A stretch of DNA of 11,417 bases. Source: Salsipaludibacter sp038233055 (lineage in GTDB: Bacteria > Actinomycetota > Nitriliruptoria > Nitriliruptorales > Nitriliruptoraceae). Positions 6,448 through 11,417 of this stretch are shown here, one piece after another. The DNA lies in the NCBI GenBank assembly GCA_038233055.1, contig JBBSMS010000110.1, forward strand, positions 1-11,417. The letters are read 5' to 3'. Made by a program: the position numbers and the translations under genes. The notes beneath the pieces are model-generated. The model saw nothing but the letters and a program-made list of their open reading frames with translations. It searched no databases and was not told the origin of the DNA. Within the stretch, counting starts at the first letter, position 1. Each line of letters opens with the position of its first letter.

Positions 6448-7314
6448 ATGTCGATTGCCAGCCCCACCACGGATCGCACGCTTCCCGCGCCGCGGATCTC
6501 GCTGGCGACCGCCGCAGGCCCCGACGATCGGTTGCGGGCAGTCGGACGGACCGTGCACCAACCCGGTGCGCTGGACCGACTGCAGCATCGGGTGCGCGCG
6601 GCCGACGACCGGCTGGTCGCGTCCGGCGCCGATGCCGGCGAGGTGTTGCGCTGGGCAGCCTCGGAGCTGCCGCGGTTCGCCGCCACGTCGTCCTTCGGCG
6701 TGGACTCGGCGGTGTTGCTGCACCTGCTGTCGGTCAACGCCCCCGGGGCACCGGTGATCTTCCTCGACACCGGCCTGCACTTCGACGAGACGCTCGCGTA
6801 CCGCGACCACCTCGCCGAGGTGTTCGGGCTGGAGGTGGTCACGGTCACGCCGTCCCTGACCGTCGCCGACCAGCGACGGCTGTTCGCGAGCCGCCTGTCG
6901 TCCACCGACCCCGACACCTGCTGCATGCTGCGCAAGGACCTGCCGCTGACCGCCGCACTGGCCGCGGTCGACGGGTGGGCCAGCGGCGTCCGGCGCGACC
7001 AGACCGCCACCCGGGCGGCCGTGCCCCTGGTGGGGACCGCCGTGAAGGGCGGGCGCACGCTGGTCAAGGTGTCCCCGCTGGCGGGCTGGACCGACGAGCA
7101 GGTCGCCAACCACCGCCGTCGCCACGACCTCCCACCCCATCCACTCGAGGCCCGCGGCTACCGCTCGATCGGCTGCTGGCCGTGCACCCGACCGACCGCT
7201 CCGGACGAGGACGCCCGCGCCGGTCGCTGGGCCGATGCCGAGCGCGACGAGTGCGGCATCCACGTCGACCCCGACGGCGGCCTGGTCCGCGACGAACCGG
7301 CGGTGGTCCGATGA
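6448..7314 (+). CDS. cysH: Phosphoadenylyl/adenylyl-sulfate reductase, 4Fe-4S (APS-reductase) type
   Basis: A 288-residue cytoplasmic enzyme that reduces activated sulfate (APS or PAPS) to sulfite with thioredoxin. It has the nucleotide-binding loop SSFGVDSAVLLH (81-92), the conserved SGVRRDQ (179-185), and all cysteines of the iron-sulfur class: CC at 158-159, CxxC at 243 and 246, and the catalytic Cys269 in ECGIH near the C-terminus. The two Cys pairs bind a 4Fe-4S cluster in plant-type and most actinobacterial enzymes, which usually prefer APS; the sequence cannot prove the substrate. The first 40 or so residues are a polar extension beyond the usual length of about 240. ATG 6448 has only a weak site (GGAAA), and GTG 6553 is a possible shorter start (253 residues). 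Its stop overlaps the next start (ATGA), making it the first gene of the operon. Confidence 0.9.
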   Translation: MSIASPTTDRTLPAPRISLATAAGPDDRLRAVGRTVHQPGALDRLQHRVRAADDRLVASGADAGEVLRWAASELPRFAATSSFGVDSAVLLHLLSVNAPGAPVIFLDTGLHFDETLAYRDHLAEVFGLEVVTVTPSLTVADQRRLFASRLSSTDPDTCCMLRKDLPLTAALAAVDGWASGVRRDQTATRAAVPLVGTAVKGGRTLVKVSPLAGWTDEQVANHRRRHDLPPHPLEARGYRSIGCWPCTRPTAPDEDARAGRWADAERDECGIHVDPDGGLVRDEPAVVR

Positions 7315-8078
7315 GCCAGTTCGGCTACGTCCTCGCGCTGAACCTCCACGACGCCCGCGCCGTGCTGGTCGGCGGCGGGCCCGAGGCGGTCAACCGCCTG
7401 AGGGCCCTGCTGGCCGCCGGCGCCACCGTCGACGTCATCACCCCAGATCCCGGCAACGCCCTGCGACGGGCGCTCGACGGGGCCGGCGACCGCGCGACCC
7501 TGCACGACCGCGACTACGAACCCGGCGACCTCGCCGGTGCCCGCATCGCGGTCGCCACGCGCGAGGACCCGGGCACCGACGTCGAGGCGTTCTGGGCCGA
7601 GTCGCGCGAGAGCCACGTCCTGGCCTCCGTCCTGGACGACCTGGCCCACACCGACTTCGCCCAGCCCGCGCTGGTGCGGCGCGGGGACCTGCGGATCGCG
7701 ATCTCGACCGGGGGCACGGCGCCCGCACTGGCACGGCGCTACCGCGAAGACCTCGAGGACCACTACGGCCCCGAGCACGCGGCCCTGCTGGAGGCCGTCG
7801 CCGAGGCCCGCGAGCGGGCCGGACGCCGTCCCGTGACGTTCGCCGAGTGGGCCGGGCGCTGGTCGTGTGCGGTGTGGGACGTCCACGGCCTCGCCCGACG
7901 CGTCCGCGGGGGCGATCGGTCCGGGGTCGTCGACGAGATCGTGGCCGCCTTGCTCCCGGACCCACCGATCGCGTTGCAGCCCCACCCGGCGCCGCACCGT
8001 CCCCGGCCCACCAAGGCCGAGTCGGATCCGCCCGTCGACACCCCACCGACGACCCTGCTGGACGAGGACGCCGCATGA
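7311..8078 (+). CDS. Precorrin-2 dehydrogenase / sirohydrochlorin ferrochelatase (CysG N-terminal-like, separate protein)
   Basis: A 255-residue soluble protein for the last steps of siroheme synthesis: NAD-dependent oxidation of precorrin-2 and, in the bifunctional members, iron insertion. The start ATG 7311 overlaps the cysH stop as ATGA. The Rossmann motif VLVGGGPEAVNRL (18-30) binds NAD. The conserved block ASVLDDLAHTDFAQPALVRRG (105-125) carries Asp109, equivalent to the catalytic Asp of CysG and Met8p, and IAISTGGTAPALARRYREDLE (129-149) follows. A dimerisation and lid-like segment continues to about 215. Residues 216-255 are a Pro/Asp-rich tail with two His (225, 229) and no clear fold. 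The canonical Asn of the NVVDD motif is Ala here. In E. coli this module is fused to the methyltransferase; here the two are separate overlapping genes. Iron chelation by this protein is inferred, since no separate chelatase is in the window. Confidence 0.87.
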   Translation: MSQFGYVLALNLHDARAVLVGGGPEAVNRLRALLAAGATVDVITPDPGNALRRALDGAGDRATLHDRDYEPGDLAGARIAVATREDPGTDVEAFWAESRESHVLASVLDDLAHTDFAQPALVRRGDLRIAISTGGTAPALARRYREDLEDHYGPEHAALLEAVAEARERAGRRPVTFAEWAGRWSCAVWDVHGLARRVRGGDRSGVVDEIVAALLPDPPIALQPHPAPHRPRPTKAESDPPVDTPPTTLLDEDAA

Positions 8079-9019
8079 TGCTCGATCGACTGACGACGAC
8101 CGGGCTGGGCCTCACCGGCGCCAAGCCCGGCTGGGTCCACCTGGTCGGGGCCGGCCCGGGTGATCCCGGCCTGCTCACCCTCCGCGGGGCGGCCCTGCTG
8201 TCGACCGCCGACCTGGTGGCCTACGACCGGCTCGCGGACCCGCGGCTGCTGGACCTGCTGCCCGCGACCGCCGAGGCCATCCGGGTCGGCAAGAGCCCCG
8301 ACCGGTCCCGCGGCGAACGCACCTGGTCCCAGGACGAGATCACGACGCTGCTGATCCGGGCCGCGGGCGAGGGCAAGGCGGTGGTGCGACTCAAGGGTGG
8401 CGACCCGTTCGTGTTCGGACGCGGGGGCGAGGAGGCCCTGGCCTGCCGGGCTGCCGGCATCACGTTCGAAGTGGTCTCCGGAGTGTCGTCGGCGATCGCA
8501 GGCCCGGCCGCCGCCGGGATCCCGGTCACGCATCGCGGACTGGCGACCGGCGTGGCCTTCATCACCGGCCACGAGGACCCGACCAAGGCATCCAGCCAGC
8601 TCGACTGGGAGGCACTGGCGCGCTTCCACGGGACGTTGGTGTTCCTGATGGGCGTGCGCAACGCGCCCGACATCTGCGACCAGTTGATCCGCCACGGCCG
8701 CCGCGGCGACACCCCCGCGGCCATCGTCCAGTGGGCCACCACGCCACGCCAGCGCATCCTCCACTCCACCCTGGCCGAGCTCCCCGCCGACGTGACCACC
8801 AGCGGCATCGGCTCCCCCGCCACGATCGTCATCGGCGACGTCGTGGGCGTGGGTGCCCTGCTCGGTCCGGCCGGTGCCGTCGCGCGCTCGGGTGACACGA
8901 CAGCCGACTTGCCAGCCGTGGCGACCGGACACATGGCGACCAGCGAGCACGCCGCTGCCGTGCCCGACCACGGGACTCCGTCCATCGACCACGCCCCCAT
9001 CCACGAGGTGCCCGCATGA
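8075..9019 (+). CDS. cobA: Uroporphyrinogen-III C-methyltransferase (SUMT)
   Basis: A 314-residue enzyme that transfers two methyl groups from SAM to uroporphyrinogen III, giving precorrin-2, the branch point to siroheme and cobalamin. Start ATG 8075 overlaps the previous stop (ATGATG; ATG 8078 is out of frame). The family signatures are complete: VHLVGAGPGDPGLLTLRG (21-38), the SAM-binding RLKGGDPFVFGRGGEEA (105-121), VSGVSSAIAGPAAAGIPVTHR (134-154) and ITGHEDP (163-169). The catalytic core ends near 260 (IVIGDVVGVG). The final 54 residues are an extra low-complexity tail with five histidines (286, 292, 299, 306, 310). The next gene begins with an ATGA overlap. Its place between the dehydrogenase and the sulfite reductase says its main job here is siroheme supply. 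The symbol cobA is by family; sumT or cysG-C would be equally fair. Confidence 0.92.
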   Translation: MMLDRLTTTGLGLTGAKPGWVHLVGAGPGDPGLLTLRGAALLSTADLVAYDRLADPRLLDLLPATAEAIRVGKSPDRSRGERTWSQDEITTLLIRAAGEGKAVVRLKGGDPFVFGRGGEEALACRAAGITFEVVSGVSSAIAGPAAAGIPVTHRGLATGVAFITGHEDPTKASSQLDWEALARFHGTLVFLMGVRNAPDICDQLIRHGRRGDTPAAIVQWATTPRQRILHSTLAELPADVTTSGIGSPATIVIGDVVGVGALLGPAGAVARSGDTTADLPAVATGHMATSEHAAAVPDHGTPSIDHAPIHEVPA

Positions 9020-10884
9020 CCGCTGTCGACCTGACCGACACCCCGCTCGACCACCCCGACCTCGACGTCGATGCGATCGCGGACGAGTTGTTCCCCCGCG
9101 ACCTCGACCCGTCGAGCATCACCACCGACGACCTGCCCGCGGACGGCTGGGGCGACCTGGCCGAGATCGACGAACTGGACGACCTGATTGCGGCCGTCGG
9201 CGCCGGCGAGGTGTCCGAGGACGCCTTCAAGCCCCGCCGCCTGCACTTCGGGATGTACGGGATCCGCCAGTCCACCGACACCCACATGATCCGCATCAAG
9301 GTCCCGCTGGGCCGGTTCGACGCGCGCCAGTTCGCCGCCATGGCGGTCATCGCCGAGCGCTACGCCCCGCCGCGCGTGGCCCACATCACCACCCGCCAGT
9401 GCATCCAGGTCCACCGCGTCCACCGCACCGAGGTCACCGACGTGCTGCGCCTGGTCGCGGCCGCCGGGCTGACCACCCGCGAGGCCTGCGGCAACGCGAT
9501 CCGCAACGTCACGATGTCGCCGATGGCCGGCATCCATCCCGACGAGGTCATCGACCTCCAGGCCGTGGCGCTCGAGACCGTCGACCACCTGTTGCGCCAT
9601 CCCGCCTACCAGGCCCTCCCGCGCAAGTTCAAGATCGCGTTCTCGGCCACCGAGGACGACGATGCCGCCACCGGGATCCACGACATCGGCGTCCGGCCGG
9701 CGCTGGGCCCGGACGGGTCCCCGGGCTACCGCCTGGTGCTGGGCGGCGGGCTGGGGTCAGCACCGCACGAGGCCGTGGAACTGGAGGAGTTCACTCCGGC
9801 CGACCAGTTGCTGCCGACAGCCGTCGCCGTGCTGGACCTGTTCGACTACCTGGGCGAACGCGAGAAGCGGGTCCGGGCCCGGATGAAGTTCCTGGTCAAG
9901 AAGTTGGGCCGCGACGAGTTCGTCGCCACGGTCCAGGCCCGTCGCGAGGAGGTGCTGGCGACCGGGTTGCGGTCGTCGGTGCCGCTGCACCCGCACGTCG
10001 ACGACGCTGACCTGGCACCGGCACCAGTCCACCTCCCCGACCACCTCAACACCGCCCCCCACGAGGATCGTGACCATGCCGCCCGGTACCGGCGCTGGGC
10101 GACCACCAACGTCACCCGCCAGCGCGACGGGCAGGCCTTCGCCGTGTTCGCGTCGGCGCCGCTGGGCGACCTCACGATCCCCCAGTTGCGCGCGCTGGCC
10201 GCGATGATGCACGTCCACGGCCTGGTCGACGCGCGCCTCACCATCCGCCAGAACGTGGTCTTCCGAGACGTGCCGGCCGACCTGCTCCCGGCCGTGTGGG
10301 CGACGCTGGCGAGCCACGGGCTCGACCAGCCGTTCGCCGAGAAGTCCGGCGACGTCGTGTCCTGCCCCGGAGCCGAGACCTGCAACCTCGCCCTGACGGC
10401 CTCGCGCGGCCTGGGGGCGGCCATCACGACGACGTTGGCCGACGACGACCTCGACACGGTCGACGGCGTGCAGATCAACATCTCCGGCTGCCCGAACTCG
10501 TGTGGCCAGCACCAGGCATGGGACCTGGGCTTCTCGGGGATGGCCAAGCGCGACAGGGAGGGCAACGAGGCCCCCGCCTACCGCATCTGGCTGGGCGGGC
10601 ACGTCGAGGCCGGTGGGGCCACCTTCGGCCGCTACGTCACCAACGTCCCGGCCAAGAACGCGCCGATCGCGGCCAACCGGATCATCGCCGACTACGAGGC
10701 CAACCGGCACGACGACGAGGCCCTGTGGGCCTACGTCGACCGCATCGGCGGCAAGCTGATCGTCGAGGACCTGCTGTCGGACCTGAAGGCCCTGCCCGAC
10801 CGCGCCGACGACCCGTCGTTCTACACCGACCTCGGCAAGGACGACGGGTTCGCCGTCATCCTCGGCGAGTCCGAGTGCGCCTGA
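9016..10884 (+). CDS. Ferredoxin-type assimilatory sulfite (nitrite/sulfite) reductase, siroheme and 4Fe-4S
   Basis: A 622-residue enzyme reducing sulfite to sulfide with six electrons from ferredoxin. ATG 9016 follows GAGG (9005-9008) and overlaps the previous stop. Two ferredoxin-like half domains (about 85-190 and 355-440) are each followed by a siroheme-binding half. The TTRQCIQVHR segment (125-134) and LTIRQNVVF (408-416) are the conserved substrate-site elements. The cluster ligands are Cys450 and Cys456 (CPGAETC) and Cys492 and Cys496 (GCPNSC). REACGN (155-160) and MYGIRQ (80-85) match the region where the Mycobacterium tuberculosis SirA/NirA forms a Tyr-Cys bond. No flavoprotein partner (CysJ) is encoded, so ferredoxin is the likely donor. 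Sequence alone does not separate sulfite from nitrite reductases; the cysH and siroheme neighbours argue for sulfite. Residues 1-75 are an acidic N-terminal extension. Confidence 0.9.
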   Translation: MTAVDLTDTPLDHPDLDVDAIADELFPRDLDPSSITTDDLPADGWGDLAEIDELDDLIAAVGAGEVSEDAFKPRRLHFGMYGIRQSTDTHMIRIKVPLGRFDARQFAAMAVIAERYAPPRVAHITTRQCIQVHRVHRTEVTDVLRLVAAAGLTTREACGNAIRNVTMSPMAGIHPDEVIDLQAVALETVDHLLRHPAYQALPRKFKIAFSATEDDDAATGIHDIGVRPALGPDGSPGYRLVLGGGLGSAPHEAVELEEFTPADQLLPTAVAVLDLFDYLGEREKRVRARMKFLVKKLGRDEFVATVQARREEVLATGLRSSVPLHPHVDDADLAPAPVHLPDHLNTAPHEDRDHAARYRRWATTNVTRQRDGQAFAVFASAPLGDLTIPQLRALAAMMHVHGLVDARLTIRQNVVFRDVPADLLPAVWATLASHGLDQPFAEKSGDVVSCPGAETCNLALTASRGLGAAITTTLADDDLDTVDGVQINISGCPNSCGQHQAWDLGFSGMAKRDREGNEAPAYRIWLGGHVEAGGATFGRYVTNVPAKNAPIAANRIIADYEANRHDDEALWAYVDRIGGKLIVEDLLSDLKALPDRADDPSFYTDLGKDDGFAVILGESECA

Positions 10885-10905
10885 CCTCGCGCTTGGGGCG
10901 CTCGG
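10871..10905 (+). terminator. First hairpin at the end of the sulfite reductase gene
   Basis: CCGAG and GCGC (10871-10875 and 10877-10880) pair with GCGCTCGG (10898-10905), with one bulged T. The stem covers the final codons and the stop of the gene. It directly precedes the larger hairpin, so the two form a tandem pair. It is weaker, and its pairing may compete with translation. Confidence 0.3.
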
Positions 10906-10906
10906 T

Positions 10907-10944
10907 CAGGCTGCAGAACTCGCTGGCGCTCGTTCTGCGGCCTG
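10907..10944. terminator. Strong 13-bp hairpin terminating the cysH-sulfite reductase operon
   Basis: CAGGCTGCAGAAC (10907-10919) pairs with GTTCTGCGGCCTG (10932-10944): thirteen pairs with a single G-U wobble and a 12-base loop. It starts 22 bases after the operon's last stop codon. No T-tract follows, which is usual for actinobacterial terminators. The long symmetric stem could work in both directions. Confidence 0.65.
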
Positions 10945-10988
10945 GGGAACCAACCGTGGGGAGCCCCGGTCGACACGGTGACCTGGGG

Positions 10989-11171
10989 ATGGCACGATGT
11001 CGCATCTGGATGAACGCGCACGGCTCGAGTTGGGCGACGCCGCTCGGCCACCGCTTCGATGCCGACCTCGCCCGGCTCGAGACGAGCCTGCAGCGCGAGA
11101 TGCGACAACTCCTGCTGGCCATGTTCGGCGCCCTGTCCACCATGACCGCGATCATCCTGGCCTTCAGCTGA
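10989..11171 (+). pseudogene. Remnant or frameshifted gene for a small C-terminally membrane-anchored protein
   Basis: The frame ending at TGA 11169-11171 gives up to 60 residues from ATG 10989 (or 53 from ATG 11010). Its last 38 residues look real: a charged helix (RFDADLARLETSLQREMRQ) followed by a membrane helix (LLLAMFGALSTMTAIILAF). Its first 20 residues look unnatural, with Cys, Trp and no pattern. In the frame two bases over, ATG 10997 follows GGGGAT and reads MSHLDERARLELGDAAR, which resembles the usual start of a small actinobacterial protein type of about 100 residues ending in a membrane helix. I infer that one gene has lost its middle and changed frame near 11045. If the frame-0 product is expressed as it stands, it would be an orphan of unknown function. 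Confidence 0.45.
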
Positions 11172-11258
11172 CCGAATCGGCCCACGTGCGATGCTGTCCG
11201 GCGAAGGCCTGCACCGTCGCCACTTGCCGCGGGGCCGTGCGGGCGCGAGACTCGTGCC

Positions 11259-11417
11259 ATGCCACCGACCCTGCCCACGCTGACCACCGACCGCCTCGTG
11301 CTGCGGCCGTGGCGGGACGACGACCTCGACGACCTGGTGGCGCGGCGGAACGACGTCGGCGGGCCCGGCTTTCAGAACTGGACCTTGCCGTACACCCACG
11401 ACGACGGCCGCGACTTC
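11259..11417 (+). CDS. GNAT family acetyltransferase, N-terminal part (runs off the window)
   Basis: The frame from ATG 11259 is open to the right edge and gives 53 residues. It begins with PTLTTDRLVLRPWRDDDLDDLV, the typical first strand and helix of RimJ/RimL-type GNAT acetyltransferases, which acetylate N-terminal amines or small molecules with acetyl-CoA. The acetyl-CoA binding loop would lie further on and is not visible. The ribosome site is poor (GCGAGA about seven bases upstream). It starts 87 bases after the preceding remnant and appears to begin a new unit. The substrate cannot be told. Confidence 0.75.
   Translation, partial: MPPTLPTLTTDRLVLRPWRDDDLDDLVARRNDVGGPGFQNWTLPYTHDDGRDF

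Noticed and set aside
7763..9681. Long minus-strand open frames opposite the siroheme and sulfite reductase genes
   Set aside because: They are low-complexity, lack family motifs, and are fully covered by well-supported genes on the plus strand.
10997..11417. Long plus-strand frame starting MSHLDERARLELGDAAR and continuing to the window edge
   Set aside because: Only the first 17 or so residues look like protein; after that it becomes Arg/Pro-rich and runs through the acetyltransferase start. It is used only as evidence for a frameshifted remnant.
1..11417. CRISPR array, tRNA, rRNA, insertion sequence or prophage
   Set aside because: No regularly spaced repeats, cloverleaf, transposase or integrase motifs, or attachment-like repeats were seen on either strand.

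Overview
The window is very GC-rich (C/G at most third codon positions), uses many GTG/ATG starts and ATGA overlaps, and carries actinobacterial-style genes: a Tad pilus tail, a protein acetyltransferase with the GNAT domain first, and a 4Fe-4S APS-reductase-type CysH. I infer a chromosomal segment of a high-GC actinomycete, perhaps from a deep lineage. Nothing in the sequence fixes the taxon more closely.

Layout. (1) Bases 1-1555, plus strand: the end of a Tad/Flp-type pilus locus. It holds the C-terminus of a small Flp-like protein and three consecutive TadE/TadG-like single-pass membrane proteins; the last three overlap or are tightly spaced and have strong Shine-Dalgarno sites. (2) 1571-2179, minus strand: an NTF2/SnoaL-like protein of unknown role, convergent with the pilus genes across a nested stem-loop. 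(3) 2180-2458: a divergent regulatory gap with a perfect 10-bp hairpin. (4) 2459-5254: a 931-residue GNAT plus acyl-CoA-synthetase-like (Pat-type) protein acetyltransferase. Its synthetase part lacks the phospho-acceptor histidine, so it is probably non-catalytic there. (5) 5407-6276: metF, methylenetetrahydrofolate reductase, behind a good candidate promoter and a perfect 16-bp palindrome. (6) 6448-10884: a four-gene sulfite and siroheme operon, cysH - precorrin-2 dehydrogenase - uroporphyrinogen-III methyltransferase - ferredoxin-type sulfite reductase. All three junctions are ATGA stop-start overlaps, and strong hairpins follow the last gene. (7) 10989-11171: a short membrane-protein remnant that looks frameshifted. 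(8) 11259-end: the beginning of a GNAT acetyltransferase cut by the window edge.

How it fits together. CysH reduces activated sulfate to sulfite. The two siroheme enzymes and the sulfite reductase supply the cofactor and the enzyme that take sulfite to sulfide. MetF supplies the methyl group that turns homocysteine into methionine, so 5407-10884 reads as a sulfur and methionine block. ATP sulfurylase, APS kinase and the ferredoxin donor are not in the window and must be elsewhere. I see no CRISPR array, tRNA, rRNA, transposase, integrase or phage gene. No wholly new system is evident. The best leads are the degenerate synthetase domain, a predicted Tyr-Cys pair in the sulfite reductase, the altered flavin-site residue in MetF, the unexplained dyads and the frameshifted small gene.
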